A DNA stretch of 39,468 bases from Shewanella decolorationis S12 (GCF_000485795.1 NZ_AXZL01000041.1:1-39468); one strand, 5' to 3'. Shown: positions 10,037 through 17,454, numbered from the stretch's first letter. Notes: generated by a model not told the origin, from the sequence alone. Translations and numbers: made by a program.

Positions 10037-10087
10037 ACTTCTAATTTGAGGTTGTGGTCAAAAGATCGCCTCAATCTATTTTGGATT

Positions 10088-10124
10088 AACGCCAGTTGCC
10101 TTTAGTGGTGACTGGCGTTTTTTG
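10088..10124 (+). terminator. Terminator after the small membrane protein
   Basis: AACGCCAGT (10088-10096) pairs with ACTGGCGTT (10111-10119). Additional G-T and C-G pairs extend the stem inward, and six T residues follow. Confidence 0.85.
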
Positions 10125-10212
10125 TGCGATCAATCTGGTTACAATTTCAGCCAATGTGCGCAATATCTCTGACTTAATAGCTTTAAAGATAGGATTTGTT
10201 ATTTAAATTTCG

Positions 10213-10218
10213 TATAAT
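10213..10218 (+). promoter_or_regulatory. Probable -10 box for ndk
   Basis: A perfect TATAAT stands 42 bases upstream of the ndk start, followed by a G/C-rich discriminator (CCGCGCG). No good -35 hexamer is visible at 17 bases. Confidence 0.5.
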
Positions 10219-10260
10219 CCGCGCGAATTTTTTCAAACTTGCTGACAAAGGAAGCTTGTT

Positions 10261-10692
10261 ATGGCGATCGAACGCACATTTTCTATCATTAAGCCTGATG
10301 CTGTTGCTAAAAACCACATCGGTGCAATCTACAACCGTTTTGAAACTGCTGGTCTGAAGATCGTTGCAGCTAAAATGTTACACTTGACTAAAGAACAAGC
10401 TGAAGGTTTCTATGCTGAGCATAGCGAGCGTGGCTTCTTCGGTGCTCTGGTTGCTTTCATGACTTCTGGCCCAATCATGGTCCAAGTATTAGAAGGCGAA
10501 AACGCTGTTTTAGCTCACCGTGAAATTTTAGGTGCAACTAACCCAGCTCAAGCGGCTCCTGGTACTATCCGTGCTGATTTCGCTCAAAGCATCGACGAAA
10601 ACGCAGCTCACGGTTCTGATTCTTTAGCATCTGCAGAACGTGAAATTGCTTACTTCTTCAGTGCTGAAGAACTGTGTCCACGTACTCGTTAA
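10261..10692 (+). CDS. ndk: Nucleoside diphosphate kinase Ndk
   Basis: This 143-residue cytosolic kinase transfers the terminal phosphate of ATP to other NDPs through a phosphohistidine. The catalytic histidine is H117 in NAAHGSDS. Motifs [10 protein letters not shown] (residues 6-15), [16 protein letters not shown] and PGTIRADFA are intact. Length matches E. coli Ndk. It appears monocistronic, with its own -10 box and a terminator 20 bases downstream. Codon choice is skewed to frequent codons, consistent with high expression. Confidence 0.97.
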   Translation: MAIERTFSIIKPDAVAKNHIGAIYNRFETAGLKIVAAKMLHLTKEQAEGFYAEHSERGFFGALVAFMTSGPIMVQVLEGENAVLAHREILGATNPAQAAPGTIRADFAQSIDENAAHGSDSLASAEREIAYFFSAEELCPRTR

Positions 10693-10711
10693 TCTGAGTG
10701 TGAGACTTTAG

Positions 10712-10736
10712 AAGGGAGCCTTAGGGCTCCTTTTTT
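10712..10736 (+). terminator. Terminator of ndk
   Basis: GGAGCC (10715-10720) and GGCTCC (10725-10730) form a stem, extended by A-T pairs, around a TTAG loop. Six T residues follow. Confidence 0.9.
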
Positions 10737-10738
10737 AT

Positions 10739-11067
10739 TGGCATTCGAAAACCACCTCCTATGCAGATATTGACCGTCCATGTGGCCTTTGCCCGAAGAA
10801 TGCCTATGCTAAATACAGCCTTGGTTTGTTACCAGAAAATGAAGAAGTAATACCAATCACATTAAATATCTAATCAGTTCAGAGCCTTACAGGGATCTCA
10901 ATCCAAGGCGCATTGACGAAGAAATGGTTATTCCCTTTTAAGTCAATGTAACACGGGAGTGAGATCCCTGTAAGGCTCCCGCTGAATGAACAGATATTTA
11001 ATACGATTGGTATAAATAGCATCAACAGATACGAGTCTTCACCGCACGTATTTTACCGTTGTCACTG
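10739..11067 (+). mobile_element. IS200/IS605-like left-end remnant split by a hairpin element
   Basis: The bases 10739-10850 and 11013-11067 together align with 13831-13996, where a recognisable tnpA start is preserved. Shared landmarks are GGCAT directly after a terminator T-tract, CACCTCC, TTTGCCC, GAATGCC, ATGCTAAATACAGCC and TTGTTACCAG. The tnpA start has decayed from ATG to ATC at 11021, and similarity stops after the codons for HVFYRC. The remnant is interrupted at 10851-11012 by the separate hairpin element. It is non-functional. Confidence 0.75.
10851..11012. mobile_element. 162-bp hairpin element (MITE-like) with terminal inverted repeats
   Basis: The ends TACCAATC and GATTGGTA begin terminal inverted repeats of about 21 bp with two to three mismatches, flanked by TAA (10848-10850 and 11013-11015). 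Inside, a 19-bp perfect stem (10882-10900 with 10960-10978) and a 7-bp stem (10911-10917 with 10942-10948) let the whole element fold into one long hairpin. There is no coding capacity. A related copy without the right end lies at 39219-39360. Comparing with the uninterrupted remnant at 13831 shows TAA as the target duplication. Confidence 0.8.
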
Positions 11068-11184
11068 TACTGCCAACTTGATCACAATTAAGTAAAAACT
11101 GATTTTTATTCATCTTCTAATGCTAGAGACATATTTTTAGTTATGGTAACATAAATGATATTGATTCTCGTTTGGTGTTTAGGG

Positions 11185-11865
11185 ATGAGTAAAATACTGT
11201 TAGTCGATGATGATCCATTATTCAGAGTTTGGTTAACTGATGCACTGAAAACACAGGGGCATGAAGTTGAATGCGCTGTAAATGGCGTGGATGGACTGAA
11301 ACGTATCCGTAGCTTTGTACCCGACATTATTATGCTTGACCTTGTGATGCCTCAAATGGATGGTTTTTCGGTATTAGAGGCAAGGGAGTGTATGACGCCT
11401 ACCATGATGTTATCCGCCCGCGATAATGAAGAGGACAGGATCAGAAGCTACGAACTTGGTGCTGATGATTTCATAACGAAACCCTTTAGTATTAAAGAGT
11501 TATTGGTACGCTTGAATGCATTAGAGCGCCGATTAGTTCCACGCTCGAAAGAACAAATGGCAATTGACCAGACCACAGTTTTGCCTGTCAAATTTGACGA
11601 GACGACCTATAGGATCACTATTGGTAAAAATGCGGTGGAGTTAACTCAAACGGAGTTTAGGTTGTTTAAGTATCTGTTCGAGCGCAAAGGGCAAGTGATC
11701 ACTAAGCAAGAACTGCAAAAATCCGTATTGCAGAAGGACTTAGGCCGTTTCGATCGTAACTTGGATATGCATATCAGTAACACAAGGCGCAAACTGGCGA
11801 ATACCCGTTTACCGCGGACATTAATCAATACGGTACGTGGTCAAGGATACAGTTTTTCCGCTTGA
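11185..11865 (+). CDS. Orphan OmpR/PhoB-family response regulator
   Basis: This 226-residue transcription regulator has an N-terminal receiver domain (about 1-115) and a C-terminal winged helix (about 128-226). The acidic pocket is D8/D9/D10, the phospho-acceptor D52 (IIMLDLVMP), and the conserved lysine sits in FITKPF. The DNA-binding part includes LTQTEFRLFKYL, FDRNLDMHISNTRRKL and TLINTVRGQGYSF, which resembles CpxR-type regulators. I prefer ATG 11185, giving MSKILLVDDD, although AGGG lies directly against it; ATG 11155 has no ribosome site. No histidine kinase is adjacent, so the partner is unknown. It follows decayed IS sequence. Confidence 0.9.
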   Translation: MSKILLVDDDPLFRVWLTDALKTQGHEVECAVNGVDGLKRIRSFVPDIIMLDLVMPQMDGFSVLEARECMTPTMMLSARDNEEDRIRSYELGADDFITKPFSIKELLVRLNALERRLVPRSKEQMAIDQTTVLPVKFDETTYRITIGKNAVELTQTEFRLFKYLFERKGQVITKQELQKSVLQKDLGRFDRNLDMHISNTRRKLANTRLPRTLINTVRGQGYSFSA

Positions 11866-11908
11866 TGAGTTGTGAGAAGCTAACAACTAGGCACTGATGG
11901 ATTACAGC

Positions 11909-11950
11909 GCGACTGCTTGCTTCTTAGGCAATTTTAGTCGCTTTCATTTT
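11909..11950 (+). terminator. Possible terminator after the response regulator
   Basis: GCGACT (11909-11914) pairs with AGTCGC (11936-11941), and TTGC with GCAA inside. The T-tract is interrupted (TTTCATTTT), so termination may be weak. Confidence 0.45.
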
Positions 11951-12044
11951 CCCCTGATACGGATTTGGTTTATTCTAACGGGCATTATAGTCGATGCGCA
12001 TTCAGCATCATTACCCTCACATGAATAACCAAGTAGGAATCATT

Positions 12045-13172
12045 ATGCGGATCAGTGCCAATTTTGATGGCGGAAATATCCAAGTCATTAATCTTGATAA
12101 TAAAGACGATATTCAACTGTCAATCCGTCCCGATGCGGGCGGTGAATTTTATCAATGGTTCAACTTCCGATTTGAAGGTGAGGTGGGTAATCAATACACC
12201 TTAAATATCATCAATGCTGGCACCGCTTCCTATCCTAAGGGCTGGCAAGATTACCATGCGGTCGCCAGTTACGATCGCCAGCATTGGTTCCGCGTGCCAA
12301 CCCAATATATCGATGGCAAACTGAGCATTCAGTTAGCGCTTGATTGTGATGCGATTCAAATCGCCTACTTTGCGCCGTACAGCTATGAGCGTCACTTAGA
12401 TCTTCTCAGCAACGCACAATTGCATCCCGATGTAAATCTTGAGCATTTAGGTCTGACCTTAGATGGCCGCGATATCACCCTGATGAAAGTGGGCGATGGT
12501 AATCCTGATAAACGCAATATTTGGATCACTGCAAGGCAACATCCCGGTGAAACCATGGCGGAATGGTTAGTCGAAGGCTTAGTAAATCGTTTGCTGGATA
12601 ACGATTGTCCAACGGCAAAAGCGCTGCTCGATAAAGCGAACTTCTACATTGTGCCTAACATGAACCCAGATGGCAGCGTAAGAGGCCATCTGCGTACCAA
12701 TGCGATTGGGGTTAACCTTAACCGTGAATGGCAAACCCCGAGCTTAGAAAGAAGCCCAGAGGTTTACCATGTAGTGCATAAAATGCAGCAGACGGGCGTG
12801 GATTTATTTTACGATGTTCATGGCGATGAAGGCCTGCCCTATGTATTCCTCGCGGGTTGTGAGGGTGTGCCAGGTTATAGTGAACGATTGGCACAGTTGC
12901 AAGCTGATTTTAGTCAGGCTTTAACTTTGGCCAGTGCCGATTTCCAAACCGAGTTTGGTTACGCTAAAGATGAGCCTGGTCAAGCCAATTTGACCGTGGC
13001 CTCTAATTGGGTAGCACAAACCTTTGATTGCTTATCGAACACCTTAGAAATGCCTTTTAAAGACAACAACAACCTGCAGGATCCGTTTGTGGGTTGGTCA
13101 CCAGAGCGCAGCATTTATTTAGGCGAAGCGTCATTGATTGCCATGCTCGCCGTGGTTGATAAGTTAAGATAG
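12045..13172 (+). CDS. M14-family zinc carboxypeptidase (cytosolic carboxypeptidase type)
   Basis: This 375-residue protein has an N-terminal beta-sandwich-like domain (about 1-120), then an M14 peptidase domain. The zinc ligands are H166 and E169 (ARQHPGETM) and H259 (YDVHGDE). The catalytic glutamate is probably E335 (NTLEMPF). The stretch NPDGSVRGHLRTNAIGVNLNR holds the usual substrate-carboxylate residues. I chose ATG 12045, 6 bases after AGGA. No signal peptide is visible, so it should be cytosolic. The two-domain arrangement is that of bacterial relatives of the deglutamylating CCP enzymes. The substrate is unknown; polyglutamate tails are possible but unproven. Confidence 0.88.
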   Translation: MRISANFDGGNIQVINLDNKDDIQLSIRPDAGGEFYQWFNFRFEGEVGNQYTLNIINAGTASYPKGWQDYHAVASYDRQHWFRVPTQYIDGKLSIQLALDCDAIQIAYFAPYSYERHLDLLSNAQLHPDVNLEHLGLTLDGRDITLMKVGDGNPDKRNIWITARQHPGETMAEWLVEGLVNRLLDNDCPTAKALLDKANFYIVPNMNPDGSVRGHLRTNAIGVNLNREWQTPSLERSPEVYHVVHKMQQTGVDLFYDVHGDEGLPYVFLAGCEGVPGYSERLAQLQADFSQALTLASADFQTEFGYAKDEPGQANLTVASNWVAQTFDCLSNTLEMPFKDNNNLQDPFVGWSPERSIYLGEASLIAMLAVVDKLR

Positions 13173-13180
13173 GTGCGACT

Positions 13181-13498
13181 ATGGCATTAATCGAATGTCC
13201 AATCTGCCGTAAACGGATGTCGAGCAAAGCACCAGCTTGCCCGCATTGTGAGGCAAAAACCAATGGTGACAATAGCTCGCTCGCACGGATCAGTCATATC
13301 CAAAAATCCAGCAGCTTAATGAACCAAAGCTTTGTCGCAATGACGCTATTCATTGCGGGTGTGGTGATTTGGTTTTGGGGCGGAGAGCCTGCCGAGGGCT
13401 TGCGCGCAACCATTGGCGCCATCTGTTTTGTCTTTGGTTTTGTGGGCTATTTAATTACCCGCGTTAGAATCGTATTACATAAGCGAAAGAGTGTATGA
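13181..13498 (+). CDS. Zinc-ribbon membrane protein, unknown function
   Basis: This 105-residue protein begins with a zinc-ribbon (CPICRKRM and CPHC, cysteines at residues 6, 9, 20 and 23), followed by a polar stretch. Two membrane segments follow (about 48-65 and 75-95) and a basic tail RVRIVLHKRKSV. The ribbon is predicted to be cytosolic. It starts 8 bases after the carboxypeptidase stop and overlaps the next gene by four bases (ATGA), so the three are probably one operon. Similar ribbon-plus-membrane proteins are common but functionally undefined. Confidence 0.8.
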   Translation: MALIECPICRKRMSSKAPACPHCEAKTNGDNSSLARISHIQKSSSLMNQSFVAMTLFIAGVVIWFWGGEPAEGLRATIGAICFVFGFVGYLITRVRIVLHKRKSV

Positions 13499-13776
13499 CC
13501 GACATTAATCAAGTAATCGACCAAATGCCCGAAGAAGTCTATGAAAGGCTGCGTAGCGCCGCTGAATTAGGCAAATGGGAAGATGGCACAGTATTGACCG
13601 AAGCCCAGCGTGAATCGACTCTTCAAGTGGTGATGCTCTATCAGGCGCGCCGCTTAGACCAAACTGAGCATTTCACTATTGCTGCCGGTGGAAAATTAAA
13701 TGAGCTGTCAAAGGCGGAGTTGAAGAAACAATTCCGTGGCGAGTCCATTGCCGAGTTTAAAGCTGACGAATTGTAA
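13495..13776 (+). CDS. YeaC-like DUF1315 family protein
   Basis: This 93-residue acidic soluble protein resembles E. coli YeaC (DUF1315): VYERLRSAAELGKWEDGTVLTEAQRE, then LQVVMLYQARRL and SKAELKKQFRGE. Its function is unknown. Translation is probably coupled to the zinc-ribbon gene by the ATGA overlap. A strong terminator follows 30 bases later, ending the operon. Confidence 0.85.
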   Translation: MTDINQVIDQMPEEVYERLRSAAELGKWEDGTVLTEAQRESTLQVVMLYQARRLDQTEHFTIAAGGKLNELSKAELKKQFRGESIAEFKADEL

Positions 13777-13804
13777 TTGCTGAGTCGGTCCTTAATGCTC
13801 AACT

Positions 13805-13829
13805 GAAAGCGCCTTCGGGCGCTTTTTAT
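13805..13829 (+). terminator. Terminator of the carboxypeptidase-yeaC operon
   Basis: AAAGCGCC (13806-13813) pairs with GGCGCTTT (13818-13825) around a stable TTCG loop, followed by T residues. The IS200-like remnant starts immediately after it. Confidence 0.92.
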
Positions 13830-13830
13830 T

Positions 13831-13946
13831 GGCATACTAAAATCACCTCCTCTGGAGGTGGTGATCGTTCATGTGTGGCTTTGCCCTTAGAATGCCATGC
13901 TAAATACAGCCTTTATTTGTTACCAGCAAATAAAGGAGTAAATAGC
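13831..13946 (+). mobile_element. IS200/IS605-like left end
   Basis: This non-coding stretch abuts a terminator T-tract and precedes a broken tnpA. It holds a perfect 7-bp hairpin (CACCTCC, TCT, GGAGGTG) near its outer edge, as expected of the imperfect palindromes recognised by Y1 transposases. A longer inverted repeat (GGCAT near 13832, ATGCC near 13893) encloses it. The tnpA ribosome site GGAG (13935-13938) lies at its inner edge. A decayed second copy is at 10739. Confidence 0.7.
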
Positions 13947-14125
13947 ATGAGCAGATATGAGCCTTCATCACACGTATTTTACCGTTGTCAGTATCACCTA
14001 GTGAGGACACCGAAGTAGAGATACAAGATTCTTAAAGGAAACTTGGGTAAGGAGCTTTATCGAAGTATTTATGTTTATGCAATATGAAGAAATGTAGGGG
14101 GGCAGAAATGAATCTACAAATAGTC
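13947..14125 (+). pseudogene. Broken IS200/IS605 Y1 transposase (tnpA) fragment
   Basis: Reading from ATG 13947 gives MSRYEPSSHVFYRCQYHLVR then TPK, a stop (TAG 14016-14018), and RYKILKGNLGKELYRSIYVY. This matches the N-terminus of IS200/IS605 TnpA proteins (YHLVWTPKYR pattern). After a frameshift near 14078 the reading continues CNMKKCRGAEMNLQIV to TAG 14126-14128. The HUH motif and catalytic tyrosine are absent, so the gene is dead. Assignment rests on recalled family patterns. Confidence 0.75.
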
Positions 14126-14255
14126 TAGAGAGTCGTTTCAAAGCCATCTACTATGCGGGTGAATTCTTACTGGCTAGATTAACCATTGTAATCGTGTTAG
14201 CTGTGTTTGTAAGTTACTATTTTTATTTTGTTTTTAAAAATTTTTAAATTTCTTC

Positions 14256-14283
14256 CTTGAAATACGATTTCCCATCCTTATAT
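14256..14283 (+). promoter_or_regulatory. Sigma-32 heat-shock promoter of ibpA
   Basis: CTTGAAA (14256-14262) is a perfect sigma-32 -35 box. CCTTATAT (14276-14283) sits 13 bases later and matches the CCCCATNT -10 at five positions. The transcript would start near 14290 and carry a leader of about 130 bases. Confidence 0.75.
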
Positions 14284-14348
14284 CTATTGCAGGATCGCTC
14301 GATGAGGATCCAAATCGATTCTGTGCCATCAGGACAGAAGTTAATTTA

Positions 14349-14423
14349 GGCGAGACAAATGCGTTTTCAATTGAAAAACGTTCGCCAATTTCCCATATTG
14401 CTTAAGACAAGGATATGAATATG
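14349..14423 (+). promoter_or_regulatory. ROSE-like RNA thermometer in the ibpA leader
   Basis: Two hairpins are visible. The first (GGCGA 14349-14353 with TCGCC 14382-14386) encloses CGTTTTC/GAAAACG. The second pairs CATATT (14394-14399) and CTT (14401-14403) with AAGGATATG (14409-14417), leaving G14400 bulged. It hides the ribosome site and the upstream ATG at 14415. The TTGCT motif facing AAGGA with an unpaired G is the signature of ROSE elements, known before ibpA in enterobacteria. Heating should melt it and allow translation. Confidence 0.72.
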
Positions 14424-14864
14424 CGTACTTATGATTTAACTCCTCTTTACCGTAGTGCTATTGGTTTTGATCGTTTAGCCCAAATGGCAGAACATGCTGC
14501 CGCGAATAATGGCAACTCAGGTTATCCTCCATATAACATTGAACTCCTTGGCGAAAATCGTTATCGCATTACTATGGCCGTGGCTGGGTTCTCGATGGAA
14601 GAGCTTGAGATCAGTAGCGAAGGTGAGAAATTATTGGTGAAAGGCAATAAGGCCGAAAGCCAAACCGAGCGTAAATACCTATACCAAGGTATTGCCGAGC
14701 GCGGGTTTGAACGCACCTTCCAACTGGCGGATTATGTGACTGTATTGGGTGCCAGTTTAGAGAATGGTTTATTGAACATTGATTTAGTGCGTGAAATCCC
14801 TGAAGCGTTAAAACCACGCAAGATTGAAATCACCACCTCGCGCCTATTAGATGGTCAATCCTAA
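14421..14864 (+). CDS. ibpA: Small heat-shock protein IbpA
   Basis: This alpha-crystallin-type holdase of 147 residues binds unfolded proteins and holds them for refolding. It follows E. coli IbpA closely: [19 protein letters not shown] at the start, [23 protein letters not shown] entering the alpha-crystallin domain (about 35-125), then [20 protein letters not shown] chose ATG 14421 over 14415, because AAGG (14409-14412) is 8 bases from it and relatives begin MR(N/T). It is single, with no ibpB beside it, and is controlled by a sigma-32 promoter plus the leader thermometer. Confidence 0.94.
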   Translation: MRTYDLTPLYRSAIGFDRLAQMAEHAAANNGNSGYPPYNIELLGENRYRITMAVAGFSMEELEISSEGEKLLVKGNKAESQTERKYLYQGIAERGFERTFQLADYVTVLGASLENGLLNIDLVREIPEALKPRKIEITTSRLLDGQS

Positions 14865-14885
14865 TCCAGTATAGCGCGGATAAAG

Positions 14886-14914
14886 AAGGGGAGCTTAATG
14901 CTCCCCTTATTGTT
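14886..14914 (+). terminator. Terminator of ibpA
   Basis: AAGGGGAGC (14886-14894) pairs perfectly with GCTCCCCTT (14900-14908) around TTAAT, followed by a T-rich stretch. It may also serve ilvH from the other side. Confidence 0.85.
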
Positions 14915-14998
14915 CTCCCACCAATTAAAATCCCAAGCTGGCTATTTCAAAACATTGCGATTGCAACCTCGCATGCGTTGATGGGCATTTCAGCGCCA

Positions 14999-15493
14999 TT
15001 AGGCTCTCATCGCTTTTTCGCCGCGGGCAAGACCCACTACGCCCGAGCGAGACACTTCTACCACTTTGGTCACTTCACCCATGGAGTGAATAAAGGCATC
15101 GAGTTTTTCGGTCGTGCCCACCAATTGAATGGTGTAGAGATTGGCGGTGACATCGACAATCTGCCCACGGAAGATATCGGCGGTGCGCTTAATTTCTTCC
15201 CGTAATTCCCCTTGGGCGCGGACTTTTACCAGTGCCAATTCACGCTCAATATAAGCCGATTCGGTGACATTCGACACCTTGAGCACATCGACTAACTTGT
15301 GCAGTTGTTTCTCGATTTGCTCTAGCACTTTTTCGTCGGCCACCACAGTAATATTGAGGCGCGATAAGGTGTTATCATCGGTTGGTGCCACAGTTAAACT
15401 TTCGATGTTGTAACCGCGTTGGGAAAACAGGCCGACAACACGGGATAGGGCGCCGGATTGGTTTTCGAGTAATACAGATATAATTCGACGCAT
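14999..15493 (-). CDS. ilvH: Acetolactate synthase III small subunit IlvH
   Basis: This 164-residue regulatory subunit activates IlvI and gives it valine feedback inhibition. It has an N-terminal ACT domain ([38 protein letters not shown], about 1-76) and a C-terminal domain, with a length near that of E. coli IlvH (163). I chose the ATG at 15493, 8 bases after GGAG and overlapping the ilvI stop as TAATG; ATG 15499 is an alternative. Translational coupling with ilvI is expected. Confidence 0.95.
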   Translation of the reverse strand: MRRIISVLLENQSGALSRVVGLFSQRGYNIESLTVAPTDDNTLSRLNITVVADEKVLEQIEKQLHKLVDVLKVSNVTESAYIERELALVKVRAQGELREEIKRTADIFRGQIVDVTANLYTIQLVGTTEKLDAFIHSMGEVTKVVEVSRSGVVGLARGEKAMRA

Positions 15494-17211
15494 TAGCATT
15501 TCTCCGTTTTGCTTAACCACATTTCATTCATCGCGCCGCCGCGGATAAGCATGGGATACACGTGCTCAGTCTCATCCACCATAATGTCGATAAATACCAG
15601 TCTGTCTTTCATGGCGAGGGCTTCGGCCATTTTAGACTCGAGCTCAGCGGGATCGCTAATCGTCATGCCAACATGGCCATAGGCTTCGGCAATTTTGGCA
15701 AAGTTGGGTACCGAATCCATATAGGAATGGGAATGGCGACCAGAGTAGATCATATCCTGCCACTGTTTCACCATGCCGAGGAAACGGTTGTTTAAGTTGA
15801 TAATTTTAACCGGCGTATCGTATTGCAGAGCGGTTGAAAGCTCTTGAATATTCATCTGAATCGAACCATCGCCCGTGACGCACACAACGGTTTCGTCAGG
15901 CATTGCCATTTTGACTCCCATGGCAGCGGGTAGACCAAAGCCCATGGTACCAAGGCCGCCGGAGTTAATCCAATGGCGAGGTTTATCGAAGGGATAATAG
16001 AGCGCGGCAAACATTTGATGCTGGCCCACATCCGAGGCGACATAGGCCTCACCATTAGTGAGTTTGTAAAGGGTTTCAATCACTTGCTGTGGTTTGATCC
16101 GATTGCTTTCCTTATCGTATGCCAAGCAGTTGCGGTTACGCCACACAGTGATTTCTTGCCACCATTGATTAATTGCCTCGCTATCGTTGCTCTCCTTCGA
16201 CTCCTCCAGCAGGGCTAACATGCTGTCCAGTACGATATCGGCCGAGCCAACGATGGGGATATCCACTCGGACGGTTTTTGAAATCGATGAAGGGTCGATG
16301 TCGATATGCAAAATAGTGGCATTAGGGCAGTATTTCTCGATGTTGTTGGTGGTTCTGTCATCGAAACGCACGCCAATCCCGAAGATAAGATCGCAGTTAT
16401 GCATGGTCATGTTGGCTTCATAGCGACCGTGCATCCCCAGCATGCCTAAACTGTTTTTATGGGTGCCAGGGAAGGCGCCAAGACCCATCAAGGTGCTGAC
16501 AACGGGGATATTTAACTTTTCCGCTAGGGCTAAGATCTGTTTTTCACTGCTGGAGATAATGGCGCCGCCACCCACATAAAGCACGGGTTTTTTCGCCGCG
16601 AGTAATGCCTGCAATCCACGGCGAATTTGCCCTTTGTGGCCCGATGTCGTCGGATTATAGGAGCGCATTTTAATGCTCTCGGGGTAAATATAGTCGTGTA
16701 GCAATGCAGGATTGAGGCAATCCTTTGGCAAGTCGACAACGACGGGGCCGGGGCGGCCCGTGGAGGCAATATAAAAGGCTTTTTTAATGATCTCAGGTAT
16801 TTGAGTAGGATCTTGTACTAAAAAGCTGTGTTTAACAACTGGGCGTGAAATCCCAATCATGTCGCATTCTTGGAAGGCATCATTACCGATAAGACTGCTA
16901 GGTACTTGGCCCGAGAGTACTACTAATGGAATCGAATCCATATAGGCGGTGGCGATGCCGGTAATGGCATTGGTGGCACCTGGGCCTGAGGTCACCAGTA
17001 CCACGCCGACTTTACCCGTGGCACGGGCATAACCATCGGCCATATGCACGGCGGCTTGTTCGTGGCGAACCAGAATATGTTCAATACCGGGGATAAGGTG
17101 CAGGGCGTCGTAGATATCTAACACTGAGCCGCCAGGATAACCAAATATGTGCTTTACACCTTCATCGATAAGGGATCGCACAATCATGCTGGCGCCGGAT
17201 AACTTCTCCAT
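15493..17211 (-). CDS. ilvI: Acetolactate synthase III large subunit IlvI
   Basis: This ThDP- and FAD-dependent enzyme condenses two pyruvates, or pyruvate and 2-oxobutyrate, in the first shared step of valine, leucine and isoleucine synthesis. The 572 residues match E. coli IlvI from end to end. The catalytic glutamate is E51 ([19 protein letters not shown]). The ThDP-binding motif is [12 protein letters not shown] through NLNN, near residue 440. It is closer to IlvI than to IlvG or IlvB. Expression is probably influenced by the terminator-bearing leader upstream. Confidence 0.95.
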   Translation of the reverse strand: MEKLSGASMIVRSLIDEGVKHIFGYPGGSVLDIYDALHLIPGIEHILVRHEQAAVHMADGYARATGKVGVVLVTSGPGATNAITGIATAYMDSIPLVVLSGQVPSSLIGNDAFQECDMIGISRPVVKHSFLVQDPTQIPEIIKKAFYIASTGRPGPVVVDLPKDCLNPALLHDYIYPESIKMRSYNPTTSGHKGQIRRGLQALLAAKKPVLYVGGGAIISSSEKQILALAEKLNIPVVSTLMGLGAFPGTHKNSLGMLGMHGRYEANMTMHNCDLIFGIGVRFDDRTTNNIEKYCPNATILHIDIDPSSISKTVRVDIPIVGSADIVLDSMLALLEESKESNDSEAINQWWQEITVWRNRNCLAYDKESNRIKPQQVIETLYKLTNGEAYVASDVGQHQMFAALYYPFDKPRHWINSGGLGTMGFGLPAAMGVKMAMPDETVVCVTGDGSIQMNIQELSTALQYDTPVKIINLNNRFLGMVKQWQDMIYSGRHSHSYMDSVPNFAKIAEAYGHVGMTISDPAELESKMAEALAMKDRLVFIDIMVDETEHVYPMLIRGGAMNEMWLSKTEKC

Positions 17212-17278
17212 GTGAAACTCCTATTGCATAGTACCGTTACGGTAAACAGTATCTTGTTACAGCGACGGTAATCGCTCT

Positions 17279-17307
17279 AAAAATAAGCCTGAAGGGTAAT
17301 TCAGACT
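17279..17307 (-). terminator. Terminator hairpin inside the ilvI leader (candidate attenuator)
   Basis: On the minus strand, AGTCTGAA and TTCAGGCT form an 8-bp stem around TTACCC, followed by TATTTTT. It lies 68 bases upstream of the ilvI start, so it acts on ilvIH itself. Its 5' arm can alternatively pair with the 3' arm of the hairpin at 17317-17345. Confidence 0.65.
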
Positions 17308-17316
17308 CCGATTGCT

Positions 17317-17345
17317 GAGCTTGAAATCATCGATTTCAAGCGCTC
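17317..17345 (-). promoter_or_regulatory. Leader hairpin competing with the ilvI terminator
   Basis: On the minus strand, CTTGAAATC and GATTTCAAG pair around GAT, with GAG/CTC below a two-base bulge. The 3' arm can instead pair with the terminator 5' arm at 9 of 11 positions. The two folds exclude each other, the arrangement seen in attenuators. Confidence 0.5.
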
Positions 17346-17454
17346 ATCCTTTTGGATGCAGCTGCTGTTGCAATGAACAGAATTTCATCATATTCAAAAA
17401 AGAACACATTTCAAGGCTTTTATGTAAAAAATAACCAACTTGAAACAATTTCAT
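17344..17454 (-). CDS. Possible leader peptide upstream of ilvIH
   Basis: A 36-codon reading frame starts MKLFQVGYFLHKS and ends SLQQQLHPKG. Its stop codon touches the first arm of the leader hairpin. An internal ATG-ATG pair could start a shorter 15-residue form. No convincing ribosome site precedes either start. There is no run of leucine, valine or isoleucine codons, so classical branched-chain attenuation is not supported. It may be a chance frame. Confidence 0.25.
   Translation of the reverse strand: MKLFQVGYFLHKSLEMCSFLNMMKFCSLQQQLHPKG

Noticed and set aside
10851..11012. The 162-bp element as an attachment site or phage remnant
   Set aside because: No integrase or phage gene is nearby, and the terminal inverted repeats with a TAA duplication fit a small non-autonomous element better.
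14263..14277. TCCCATCC at 14270-14277 as the -10 of the ibpA heat-shock promoter
   Set aside because: It resembles CCCCAT but is only about 8 bases from the -35 box. CCTTATAT at 14276 has the correct 13-base spacing.
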